Part shown: positions 12,901 to 23,279 of the stretch, in pieces
How the letters are laid out: each line of letters begins with the position of its first letter
Position numbering within the stretch: the stretch's first letter is position 1
Source of the DNA: Melieria omissa
Taxonomy: Eukaryota; Arthropoda; Insecta; Diptera; Ulidiidae
Reading direction: 5' to 3'
NCBI GenBank assembly: GCA_963971225.1
Contig: OZ020268.1
Span: 37,163,848-37,227,847, forward strand
DNA: 64,000 nucleotides
The notes under the pieces: generated by a model
The model's input: the letters and a program-made list of their open reading frames with translations, nothing else
What the model was told of the DNA's origin: nothing
Database searches by the model: none
Translations under genes and position numbers: made by a program

Positions 12901-15900
12901 GAAGATTGTAAAGTGGGGAGTTGCTGTTTAAACGGTCTGTGGCTCTTAAACATTCACTAAGGTGACTGGTGAACCCAAAATGAAGGCTTAAGTCCATTTG
13001 TAATGAAAAATAATATTAGAAATATATATGCCATACGATCAAATGACTCAATGACTGTGAAACAAATTTCCCAACTTTGCATCTGGTTGCATGACAACTT
13101 ATTCATTACTCATTGTAGATTGTAATACACAAATGGGATCCAGAGAAAATATGAACGATATTGTTGTAGTATGTCTCGGATAGTTTCTTAATAGTTTCAT
13201 GTTTAGTAAACAAAATTAATAATGACTAATTAAACATACTACTCTGTGCAATCGGAAAACTGACTCAAATATGCTCAGTTTGCTACAAGAAACAGTAAGA
13301 AAATCTAAAAACTATATGTAGAAAAGGTAGGAAAGTTATATAGAAAGTAAGTTTTAAGCAGTAAAGGTAGCAAATTGATATAGAAATATGTAAGCAGGAT
13401 CTTTTATTTTCATTCTACAAAACTGTTACAAAGAATTGTCCTATAAACCTATCATTCTGGAAAGGAAAGACCACACATAGAAAGTGTTTAGTGAAAACAG
13501 GTTTGCCCAAAAAAAAAATAAGAAAATCTAAAAAATACAGAAGTGGCAGGAAAGTCATATAGAAAGTAAATTTTTAGCAGTAAAGGTAGCAAATTCATAT
13601 AGAAATATGTTAGCAGGAGCTTTTCTTTTCATTCTACAAAACTGTTACAAAGAATTGTCCTATAAATCTATCATTCTGGAAAGGAAAGACCACACATAGA
13701 AAGTGTTTAGTGAAAACGGGTTTGCCCCAAAAAAAAATAAGAAAATCTAAAAAATACAGAAGAGGTAAAAAAGTAAGGAAGTAAGGAAAGTAAGTTCTTA
13801 GCAGACAATTTTGAAAATTCATATAGAAAAATGTTAGCAGGGTCTTCTATTTTCATTCTACAAAACTGTTACAAAGAATTGATCTAGAAACCTATCATTC
13901 TTTGGAAAGGAAAGTCCACAAAGTATAAAAACTTTTTAGTGGAAACGGTTGGAAAGTCAAAGAGAAATTTCTTAGCAAAAAAGGTTGCAATTTCATATAG
14001 AAATATGTTAGCATGGTCTTCTCTTTTCAAACAAAACTGTTACAAAGAACTATACAACAAATCTATCATTTTATAAAAGGCAAAGTCTAGAACGTATAGA
14101 AAGTTTCTAGCAGAAAAGGCAGGAAAGTCATATGAAATTTTGCTCTTTTCATTCTACAAAAATATTGCAAGGATCTATTCAAAAAACCTGTCATTCTGTG
14201 GAAAGGAAAGTACAAAACGTTTTTGGCATAGAATATAGAAAAGTCATATAAAAAGTTTTTATCGCAAAAGGTAACAAATTCATAAAGCAAATTTTGTATG
14301 CAAGATCTTTCTTTTATAAAGAACTATTCGACAAACCTATCATTCTGTGGAAAGGAAATATACAAAGTATAGAAAGTTTTTAGTGGAAGTGGGTGAAAAA
14401 TAGCAGAAAAAGTTTATAGCGCAATAGGTAGCAAAGTCTTGAGGAACTTTTTAGAAGGATCTTCTCCTTTTATTCTACAAAACTATTACAAAGAACTATT
14501 CGACGAACCTAGCATTCTGTGAAAGGGAAATCTACAAAGTATAGAAAGTGATTAGTAAAAATTGGTGAAAAGTTGCAGAAAAAGTTTCTAGCAGAATAGG
14601 TAGCAAAGTCATGTGGAATTTTTTGATATCTTGTGGAATTTTTATTCTCCAAAACTATTACAAAAAACTATTCGACGAACCTAGCATTCTATGGAAGGGA
14701 AATCTAAAAGTAAAGAAAGTGTTTAGCAGACAAGGTACTCATAGTTATAGTAATTTTTTAGCAGGGTATCTTTTTATTCTACAAAACAATCATATTACAA
14801 AACACTATTCTTCAAACCTATCATTCTGTGTTCGACGAACGTCCAACAACATTTTTGTTCACTTATCCAAAAACCACAAAAAAACTGCCGAATTTTAAAC
14901 ACTTCCCATTGTAATCTGCTGTACCATTGACCTCAGTTTTGCTATGATAATGTCTCAAAGAACACAAATGACTCCGGTAGCGAGATTTGCTTTAAGATAT
15001 TCCTTTTGTTCTCTTTTCTTTAACCAAATTTTGCATTGATTCAATGTAAATGTTTTGCTGTTGTTTTGTTATTTTGTAAATACACACTATAGTAAATTTG
15101 TTGCATAATATTTCAATTAGTCACAAATATTGTTTACTCAGAAATATTGTATAATTATTAAAAATTCAACATAACTCATAAATAGCACAAAAAACAATGC
15201 CAATTAGCGTCTTTACATCTAACACCGATTAAAGCGTCTAAAATTAAATCATTACTTAAATTAATTATGAACATTTGTTTCGAAATTTATTTATGTTATA
15301 AATTGAAAAGGAACTTCTACAAACACAAATAGGAAAATCAGCTATTGAAACTAAATTCTTTGTGTACAATTATTATCAACAAAAAACACCATCAAAGAAA
15401 CTGAGACTAACCAAAAGTAAAGGAAAAACTATGAAATTGAAAATTGTCGGAAGAAAATTAAAATGCATCAAGTGAAGATTGAGAAATATGAAAGAATATA
15501 GGAAAATCTCTGGTGTGAAATAAAATGTTAAATTAAGTATTTAAGAAGTTAGTTCTACAAACACAAATAGAAAAACTACTCGTAGAAACTATTATTAATT
15601 CTTTGTATGCAATTATTATCAATAAAATCAAACAACCAAAGAAACTGAGAATAACCAAAAGTGAAAAAGTGTGAAATTGAAAATTGTCAGAAGAAAATTA
15701 AAATACATAAAATGAAGATTGAGGAATATGAAAGAATATGGGGAAATCTCTAGAGTGAATATAATATATTAAATTAAGTATTTAAGAAGTTACAAAATTA
15801 GTGCCGGTACATGAAAACATTTAAGTTCAATCCAATTAGGTTAAATGCCAACACATTACTCTTCTCAGGCTTCATTAACATATTTTCAATCATTTACTGA

Positions 15901-16184
15901 ACTAATTGTTTAAATATGTAAACTCACACATGAACTCTACAGTGTCGAAAATTTGCTTGTCATGCAGTCAAAATTGATTTAAATCGATCAGTTTCACAAA
16001 GCCACATCACACTTAAAGCTAAACAACAACAACAATAACACACCTTATGCCACTTCCATGAGAAGCTCTCCGTAACATAAATGGCAGTGGCCGCTTCATC
16101 CTTGTTGAAAAACGGAATGCCGTATCCAGTGGCATTGACACGTCGATAGCCGCCGAGATGGTCATGTCGGCCAATAAAATTCAT
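6943..16184 (-). CDS. P4-ATPase (phospholipid flippase), first two coding exons
   Basis: P4-ATPases use ATP to move phospholipids from the outer to the cytosolic leaflet, usually with a CDC50-type partner. Two exons are readable. Exon 1 (16044-16184, 47 codons from an ATG) ends ..WKWHK at donor AAG|GTGTGT. Exon 2 (6943-7153, 70 codons plus 1 base) starts after CTGTGCAG, joins in phase 0 and ends ATTG|GTAAGA. Exon 2 carries the family-typical block [21 protein letters not shown], then [11 protein letters not shown], the cytosolic segment entering membrane helix 1. The catalytic DKTGT loop and all later domains lie beyond the left edge. The intervening intron is 8,890 bp. Sequence around helix 1 suggests an ATP10/ATP11-like rather than an ATP8A-like class, but this is tentative. 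Upstream non-coding exons are not excluded. Confidence 0.82.
8080..8760 (+). repeat. Direct duplication of a retroelement-like segment
   Basis: The segment around 8080-8280 recurs at about 8550-8760: both contain 'tcattgtaactgca.cca.agc', 'gcagattggctgtc'-type text and end with 'tgaactgcaatctttgaca' or 'tgaactacaatctttgaca'. The sequence just after the first copy (8281-8470) recurs at 9480-9720. The whole 8.0-9.7 kb block therefore looks like diverged repeats of one unit, probably LINE-derived, given the RNase H remnant between them. No intact frame is present. Confidence 0.5.
8860..9350 (+). pseudogene. LINE RNase H / C-terminal remnant
   Basis: Plus-strand frames read WIPEH, a stop, then [20 protein letters not shown], matching the 'W.PGH.GI.GNE.AD.LA' block of the RNase H domain of non-LTR retrotransposons. 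About 260 bp further, [11 protein letters not shown] resembles the C-terminal zinc-knuckle-like 'C...ET..H.L..C' segment. Stops and frameshifts interrupt both. It lies inside the long P4-ATPase intron on the strand opposite the host gene. Confidence 0.6.
9715..10945. other. Intronic stretch with no recognised feature
   Basis: Within the P4-ATPase intron I find AT-rich sequence, short chance ORFs on both strands and no conserved motif, inverted repeat or coding signature that I can defend. Confidence 0.4.
10946..11150. repeat. Two-copy tandem duplication (~105 bp)
   Basis: A segment beginning near 'ctgtccgattgtcatttaag' and running through 'ctttcaggtgac..ttagcaaagtt..gcatgctcagtg' to 'aagtattcat' is repeated about 105 bp downstream in diverged form ('ctgattgtcctctaagc.. 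ctttcaggtaac..tcagcaaggttg..catactcagtg..aagtattcat'). It is intronic and non-coding. Confidence 0.55.
11455..11810. repeat. Outlying block of the 13.3-14.8 kb degenerate array
   Basis: Two diverged units carry the core 'acaaaactattcgacaaacc..catcat..ctgtggaaaggaaa' followed by 'atagaaagt.tttagcagaaaa'. They match the larger array at 13270-14840 and are separated from it by about 1.5 kb of unrelated sequence. Confidence 0.6.
11820..13260. other. Intronic spacer with no recognised gene
   Basis: AT-rich sequence between two blocks of the same degenerate repeat. It contains a short CA run near 12158-12174 and a TA run near 12467-12476. I see no coding signature, RNA gene or transposon end. Confidence 0.4.
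13270..14840. repeat. Degenerate tandem array, units ~125-226 bp
   Basis: At least nine units share the core 'cctatcattctgtggaaagg' preceded by 'cattctacaaaactgttacaaag' and followed by 'tagaaagtttttagcagaaaa'. Core starts near 13447, 13664, 13890, 14061, 14188, 14335, 14508, 14680 and 14815 give spacings of about 217, 226, 171, 127, 147, 173, 172 and 135 bp. The first two units are nearly identical (217 bp apart); the rest are diverged and trimmed. The whole array is inside the P4-ATPase intron. Confidence 0.8.
15313..15791. repeat. Two-copy tandem duplication (period ~238 bp)
   Basis: Unit 1 starts at 'ttctacaaacacaaatag' (15315) and unit 2 at the same text (15553). Both continue through 'ttgaaaattgtc.gaagaaaatta' and 'tatgaaagaatat.g' to 'ttaaattaagtatttaagaagtt'. 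Divergence is moderate (substitutions and small indels). It is non-coding and intronic. Confidence 0.75.
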
Positions 16185-17640
16185 CTTTTATCGACACAAG
16201 ATAACTGACCATACAACAACAATAACAACAACACGAACTATCACAGCTTGCAGACAACGTAGTTATGTGTGCCAAGTCAGTCGAACCGAACAGTCGTCGA
16301 TCAGATTGCCGCCACACTACGCAACACCGAATGATTGAATTGCAAAATCAATTCAAAAAAATCATTAAAATTTATGCAAAAACTCAGCAAAGATCACAAT
16401 CAAAAAATAATAATAATCATCACAAACCGAAAGCACCGAATATGAATAAAATTTTTATTTCTGCAAAAAATTTCACTTTATTCTCGAGTCGCGTTGTGCG
16501 TAGCATTTGTTTGTTTGTTTGCGTCTGTGACTATCAGCGGCGCGTTAGACACTAGAAGGCAGACTAGACTGTTTGTCGCACTAAATGTACGCTACGCGGC
16601 TAAGATGCAATCGGCCAAGATCTGAGCGATCGCTGTTTTGACCGCATTTCACTGCGTCGTTCGAGTGGAGCGCGCGTTCAATGCGCATCCGCGTGGTCGT
16701 TGGTCTCGCGTCGAACTGAAATGTACAACGTGCACAGTCACAGTCAGAGCACCAACTCGCCGGCCAGAGCCGTTCCAGAGCGCGCTGCCGTGCAGATGGC
16801 GGAGTGCGCAGCCACTCGACGGCCAAGTGCGCTCAAGCACTCGAACGACGTTCGATTGTGATTCGAATGTGGCGTTCAAGTGCTTCAATTTACACAATTC
16901 GTGATGGGGGGCTGTGTGCCCGCCTGATTAGCACCGCGCACGTTGCAGTTGTTGTTTACCGTTTGCAAGATGCGTCTGATGGTTTTAGGGATTTTTGCAC
17001 TTTATCAGTGTAGCACAAAAACGACTCAAATCGCTGCGCAAACAACGCACAATCGGCAATCGAACGGCCACGAAGCATTTAATATGCTTTTCATTAGCAA
17101 CTTTTCGTGGCGCCCGCTGAGGTGCCAATTCAATTCAACAAGTCAACAATTTAACAATTCAACAGTCAACTTCCACTGACACTGAACCACTGACACTGAC
17201 TTGAAGCGGTGAAATTTTCGCCTCATAGCTTCGACGTTGTCTCGTCAACTTTTGGCCCGCAATGCGCTGCACTTCAACTTGAACCTCATCGACTGTTGCC
17301 GCTCAACTTCGTGGCCCCGCACCCGGTTCGCGTAGCGCTGTCGTCACTGTTTCCAGCGGCCAGTTACTCATTTCCATTTTTTCGCGTTTGCTGCCTCTGT
17401 CGCGCTTCGATTTGCACGCAGCCCGAAGTGCCGTTTGCTGGTTGCTGGCTACTAGCGGCGCGATCTCGTCCGAACACTCGACAGATGTGCGCGCTTTTGG
17501 CTGGGCGAACGCTAACTGAACTACCAGTCGCCCAACTCGGCTTTTGCGTGCAGGCAACACATCAAACTTAGGAATTTCTTTTGTTTTGTGCGTTTCTTCT
17601 TCTTCTGATCGCTGTTACGAAGTTACCTGAAAGCGGACCC
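16185..17640 (-). promoter_or_regulatory. Likely 5' region of the P4-ATPase gene
   Basis: Immediately upstream (minus strand) of the P4-ATPase ATG at 16184, base composition shifts from AT-rich to GC-rich, especially 16600-16950 and 17220-17560. On the minus strand a TCAGTT initiator-like hexamer lies about 15 bases before the ATG, and other TCAGT motifs occur nearby. The island contains overlapping open frames on both strands, but none resembles a known protein, and bidirectional openness is expected from GC-rich DNA. A promoter or 5' UTR is the simplest reading; the transcription start is not resolved. Confidence 0.4.
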
Positions 17641-18326
17641 GGCACAGCTTAACATCTCGTCATCTGTGGCCGGTTGCTCTCTTCACCCGAGCTGTACGAC
17701 AACTTGTTGCACGCGATCCAGTTGCTGCTGGAAAATGCGGAAAATCCATTGCGTCAACTGGGTATTTCCCAGTTAGTATCTCGAAAGCTCGTCAACAAAA
17801 GTAAATTATAACAAAAATTCTCTAAAACAAAAGTCGAATGCCAGCACAACTCTCGTGGTTCTAGCTGCTGGTTCGCACCCATGACGTCATGTGCAGCCAA
17901 TTTGTTTCATGTCTATTTCACTTGCACGCCAATCGTGCCGATCGTTTGTTTTGATTCCATTTTAAAAGCTCCCCATTCGCTACGATGTGATACATGAACT
18001 CGCATTCGATCTTGCGCCCGACTAAGTAGTGTTGTTGCATTCGCTGTGAACCGAATATCAAAGAAGTTGGGTACTCAAAGTGACTTGACGAGATATGCAA
18101 TTCTTTGATTAAACCTTTGAGTAAATCCTTTTTCTATGTAAGAATTGTTACTTAAAAGAATATTCTGAGTTTCCGTGTTGTCTTTGTAAATTATATTTTC
18201 ATAAAAACAATTCCATAAATTATATTTAATAGATTTAACACTTCTGTTACCTGAAAGTGAAATTCTCATTCTTTTCACCTCAAGTGAGGAATATCACAGC
18301 ATTTTCTAAGTTTAATTAATTATATA
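17641..18326. other. Intergenic, no recognised feature
   Basis: This is the flank of the GC-rich island, running into AT-rich DNA before the mariner-like element. I see no coding signature or repeat end. Confidence 0.4.
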
Positions 18327-18916
18327 GGGTGTTTTTTTTAGAGGTTTGTTTTTCGAATAGAGATAAAACTGGCATTTTGTGGTCAAATCTGGCAACTCTA
18401 ATGTCATTTATGTTCAGTTTGGTTTGCCATTTCATCATGAACAGGTTGACAAAAGAACAACGCTTGCAAATCGTGCAAATTTATTTCGAAAATAATGGTT
18501 CAGTTCGCGAAGTTTACCGCAAGCTCCGTCCATAATCGTCCATCAGAGCAATTAATTCGGTTAACCATGGGTCGTTTTCGCACTACGTTTACTCTATGTG
18601 ATAATACGCATCCGCAGAGACGTCGAACAGTGCGCACCGAAGAAACAATTGCCGCTGTAGAGCAAAATGTTGAAGAGGACCCGAATGAATCGATTCGCCA
18701 CCGTGCACAGCAATTGGAGCTTTGTCCATCAACTGAAAATTGGACCTGTAGAATTGGCTTTATTCGAGCCAGCCGCGGCGGCCACATGCCCGAAATCATA
18801 TTTAAACATTAATGGCATAAAATTATCCTTCCAATAAAGCCAAATTGATGGACATTAAAACGATTTTCTTGTGTTTTATTTCAATTCGAAGTTCTATACC
18901 TCTAAAAAAAACACCC
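18327..18916 (+). mobile_element. Internally deleted mariner-like transposon
   Basis: Perfect 20-bp inverted termini (agggtg, eight Ts, agaggt) bound the element, flanked by TA on both sides (18325-18326 and 18917-18918). An ATG at 18437 opens a transposase N-terminus (MNRLTKEQRLQIVQIYFENN) that stops after 33 codons. The next frame continues the N-terminal region (RRTVRTEETIAAVEQNVEEDP) up to ELCPST and jumps directly to a C-terminus (ENWTCR..RASRGGHMPEI). The intact relative at 35611-36675 shows what is missing: about 230 residues including all three catalytic aspartates. This is a deletion derivative that would depend on a transposase supplied elsewhere. Confidence 0.88.
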
Positions 18917-19620
18917 TATATATTTGTTTATTTCTTTTTTATTTATTTCTGTATTTATTCCTTCATTTATTTATTTGATTATTTCAGTTTTAAATATATA
19001 ATTCTTAAATACTAATTAATAAAGAATTCAACAAATTGAACACGAGTTTAGGAACAGATTGGCTAATCATAAAGAAAGCCGACGGCGCATTTAACTCAGC
19101 TCAGGCTCGAGGAATAAGTAGCTCGCACTAGAGAACTCAACAAGTAAACGGAAAACGTGTCTGAGGGAACAAATAGGTACAATGAAATGTATTTTATTCA
19201 GAAGAATAAGACAATCAGTTTCACTGTCAGATCTCACTTACAGGTCTCACTGTCTAATTTTGAATCTTAAATTGTTTGAAACCAGAATGTCTCTCATGTT
19301 ACCATATTCAATATAGTCAATTAAAAGATTCAATCAACGGGAAGATTGACTATATCGAAAATAAAAGACATGGAAAACACAGAAAACATTCAATGAACAT
19401 GCACATTCAATGGACGAAAATAAAATACATGAAAATTACATGAAATGGTTTCTAGGGATTAGAGATTCAACATTAGACAGCGAGATCCGCAAGGAGGCAG
19501 GGGCTCAGAAAAATTATAATAGCGAAGAGCAAACTTCAGACAACTTCTTGGGATATGTTCTAAGCAACTTGAATGAGATGTATAGTAAGGTCTTTAAATA
19601 CAAGCAGCATATTCCAATCT

Positions 19621-19746
19621 GGACCTAACAAATGTTGCCTACAAAATCTTGAGCGAATAAGAGTTGGAAAAGGAAGACAAAAAGGACCTAACAAATGTTG
19701 CCTACAAAATCTTGAGCGAATAAGAGTTGGAAAAGGAAGACAAATG
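19621..19746. repeat. Exact 63-bp tandem duplication
   Basis: The block starting 'ggacctaacaaatgttgcct' at 19621 is repeated at 19684 with no mismatch over 60 bases. The period is a multiple of three. It lies next to a LINE-like remnant on the minus strand. The exact identity in otherwise decayed sequence points to a recent local duplication or, less likely, an assembly artefact. Confidence 0.8.
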
Positions 19747-19930
19747 CGGCGGATAAAAGCCAACATATAGTACTCATGGAGAAAGTAAAGCATAGAGTAC
19801 GAAATGAAATCAAACTTTGAGTCAAAAACAGCACCCAACTCATTGATTTTAGCCACAGTTTCTAAAACAGAGCCAGACATCTCATAAGGGGTTTTTACTG
19901 TACTTTGGATCTCGAAAAAGTTGAATAAAA
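19745..19930 (-). pseudogene. LINE reverse transcriptase C-terminal scrap
   Basis: A minus-strand frame contains VAKINELGAVFDSKFDF followed about ten residues later by MLAFIRR. This matches the 'I.DLGV.FDS.L.F...I......R.LGFI.R' block at the end of the RT domain in Jockey/CR1-type LINEs. No upstream RT motifs are intact. The 63-bp duplication at 19621-19746 abuts it. Confidence 0.45.
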
Positions 19931-20208
19931 ACATTTGCTGATATTCTTTGATTCATGATTTTACTGCATCACGCAAGGACGTCATTGAGATCAGACTGAA
20001 TTTTTGTCAGCCGGATTACGGATAACAGAGAAAATTCTTTAATCATTTGCATAGAGCAAAAAGTTGTAGAAGGAAAAGCAAGAACTGATATCGTTAATAA
20101 ATGTTTATCAATGTGTAGTAGAAATTTTAAGAGAAAAAAATTTTACACACTTGTGCACATCAGAGAACACATTACAACACATAAGATTGATTATATTTTA
20201 GACCGATC

Positions 20209-20363
20209 CAGGGGCGCGTTCAGAAAAATATTTCGAAGGGGGTTTCAAAAAGTAATTCTTTAATATTTTTAAAATTCAAAAAATGCCTTTGTATGTAGTT
20301 TTAAAGTCAATACTAATATTTCGGGGGGCTTCAACCCCCAAAACCCCTCTGAATCTGCCACTG
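20209..20363 (+). mobile_element. hAT-type MITE with CAG...CTG ends, copy 2
   Basis: The 155 bp copy begins CAGGGGCGCGTTCAGAA and ends GAATCTGCCACTG, the inverse of the start. Flanking octamers gaccgatc and ggacgatt match at 5 of 8 positions, a decayed duplication. The interior shares 'ttaatatt', 'agttttaaagtc' and 'atatttcggggggctt' with the other two copies. Confidence 0.75.
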
Positions 20364-21475
20364 GGACGATTCATAGTGAAATTAAAAAGTGATATTAGAC
20401 AAGTGACAGGATACACCGTTGAAGCAGTGCTCAGATAAAGGAATACAAAGTTTATTTGAATGAAGGTGTTGGTAGATAAAAAGAGTAGATAGAACAGATC
20501 GAAAAATAAACGTACAAAAGAGTTTATAGAGGAAGAATGACAAAAATAGATTTCTATAGATGTATGGAATTAGAGTCGACTAGAGAAATTCAGTTTGATG
20601 GCTGCACAGAGATTAAAATGTATATAAATATGTATGTATGTATTCATAAGAAGTGTTTAGGTGAATAAATGCATCTATCTATTGAACCATGGTTCAATGT
20701 TGCCTTACTGTGTAAATGTAGGAACAAATACAAACATACATAGACTGCCATACAAAACAGTATGCAAGCATAAAAAAATAATATGTTGTGGTAAGATCCC
20801 AGCAACAGAGAGTTGAAAGGAGATGTGTACATATTTATTGAAGGAAGGATAACTACCAAAATGAGTTAAATAGATAAACTGAAAGAAAGAAAGACTTGAA
20901 ATAGTGATTTGCAAAAAACTGAACCAGTGTGTGGATTGCTTTGCAATGAGTTATAGCATTAATGGTATAGACAAACTTTTTAACAAAATATTTATTATTA
21001 TAATTTATATTTACGAAGCAACATAAAGCCGTGTTAAAATCTAGTCTACTATGTTTGGTGGTCAAAAAATTTTTTTTTAAACCGGCAGCTTATATTTTGT
21101 TGAAGCTAACCGAGAGATAATCCTGCAGTCGCCTAAAAGAAAACCATTGTTGTTAACTATGCAATTCAGACAAATACTCAACAATTTTGACAGAGTCTCA
21201 AACCACTAAATAGTTTTCGACATTACATCAAAAACATAGCCAGTAAGTAAGTTCCACAACAAAACATAGTCAAGCGACAACCACTTGAAACACTCCTCGC
21301 CGCAGTTCACCACTTTTGACAGACTATCAACATTGCAAATAACTACAGGTTTGTCAATAAATGAGCAACTGTTGAGCGGAAGTGCCCCATGAGTTACATT
21401 TCGAAATGTAAAAAGCACCAACAACATTGCAAAGCTTTTCGAACGTTGCAAGCTTTGACTCAATTTTTATTGCTC
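20364..21475. other. Intergenic, no recognised feature
   Basis: AT-rich sequence with only short chance frames. I see no conserved protein motif, RNA gene or transposon terminus. Confidence 0.4.
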
Positions 21476-22425
21476 CCATTGTCAGCAGTGATAAGTTATC
21501 ACTTGGCGGTAATCATAAAAAAAGATAGCATTGGCAAATATAATAAAAAATTCTTAGTCATAACATTAATGAAAAAATGGGCATGAGAACGTTTTGCAAT
21601 CATAGTTTAAATATAAAGCAATATGTGCACTTTCCGCTGACCCACACAGTATTAGCCTCCCCCTCTCTTATTAGTATTAACAGCTCCTGGACATCACTTA
21701 CCCTTCTGCCCAACACTTTGCTCAACACATTGTCCATTCCGCTGCCGCTTCTTACACTCGCTTTGCGCTTCCAACTTGGTCGAATCAAACTCAGCTGCAG
21801 TGAGATTGACTGCAACTTGTGATGTTCACACGTTTTTCCGTTATGCCACCGGCTTTTTCGGCATGCAACAACAATTCATTCGTAAATTCACTTTCGCGTT
21901 ATGGGCCAAACCAACTAATCCACAAGCACACCCGACGACTATTCGACAACTACGCCAATGGCCGCGATTGATGTGTGCAATCCATTCCGTCGATATGTGC
22001 GCCGGCCGCTTATCAGCCAACAGACTTGTGCGCATAGTACGCGAACACAAGAATTGGTCAAATTGGTTTTCTAACCTAAGAATTTCATCTGCAAATTTGC
22101 GCCAACAAAAACTAACCGCGACACTTCACACATCCACACCTTCGCTTATCGGGGAAAACAATCGCTGTGGTCGACCAATTCACACTCAAAGAGTTATCAA
22201 TTGGCAAAATGAAAGAGCCCAAAGCCCAAAGCGATCGTTAGGGGCGGCCGCACTGGCAGCTAGAACAACATTTGGAAACACTCAGCTCGGGAGTGGCGAA
22301 ACTTTTGACTCATGCTGCTTTCGTGGCTAGATGTGCCACCAGATAAGCGGCTGACTAGTCGGCCACCGCATATCAGTTAACGGTCTTATCGGCACAGATA
22401 GCTGGCCGCATGGCGCGCGGCAACA
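21476..22425. promoter_or_regulatory. GC-richer island with clustered GATA motifs
   Basis: This stretch is GC-richer than its surroundings and carries many GATA-type sites: 'gataagttatca' near 21490, 'cgcttatcag' near 22007, 'cgcttatcgggg' near 22143, 'gttatcaat' near 22193, 'gataagcgg' near 22342 and 'gtcttatcggcac' near 22383, with weaker 'tatcag' and 'gatag' sites. A plus-strand frame (21776-22330, 184 codons) is open, but its translation is compositionally odd and unlike any family I know. An enhancer or promoter is more plausible than a gene. The target gene is unknown. Confidence 0.35.
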
Positions 22426-23279
22426 CCGAAGGAGGGGCGTCTCTTGCTGCGCTCAAATGCCGTTTCGAATATGGTGACCAAGTTCCTGCAGGGGTGTTGC
22501 ACTTTTGACAACGCACCGAACATTTCTTGTAAAATGCCTATATTGAGTACACTTTTATAGTCATTGATAAAAAGCTAATCACTTTAATTTATTGTCTGTT
22601 GCTGGTAGGTATGTGTGAGTGTTTGATAACACAACCCACCACATGTTTTCAAGTGCGTTCAACACGATTGCTTAAACTTTTCTTTCTTTCAATGGGTATA
22701 AGTGAATACGTGCAAAATATTGTTACGAAAATTAGTTCTGCTACCTAACGTAGGCGTAGTTCGTTTCACTGAATTGTGCGAAAAAATAAAGCACACTAAA
22801 TTTCTTCAATGCAGTTCACCATTAACCATTAGTAGTTCTTTATTTACAATTTTACATTTTATACTCGGTATGCCACTTTTGCTTGTCAAGACCAAACGTG
22901 CACTGTACCCGACTCTATTTATATATATATATTTTTTTTTTTTGCTAATAGTTCGTTCTTGTGTATCACAGTATCGCCGCGAGTCAAAGTATACTATGTT
23001 CGGAATGCAACTCATTCTCAAATATCGCCAAACTAATTTTCGTAAAATAATCAAAACGATTTTCATATAATAGAAGTGCCAAATATTTCCAATATTTAAG
23101 AAACAGTAGAAAAATTTGATCTGCAACTGATGAGCGCAGGTTAAATAATTTGCGAAAAATGTATGCAATGCAAGTCGCACTACAAACGAAGGTCTGAAAA
23201 AGTTCCATTGTGTTTTTTGCTATTCAGATAAGGCCGTAAAAAATATAATGTTTGCAAAACAAATGCTGACATCATAACC

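Noticed and set aside
21776..22330. 184-codon plus-strand ORF as a gene
   Set aside because: No family resemblance, no supporting splice structure, and a GC-richer composition that makes long open frames likely by chance. Treated as a regulatory-type island.
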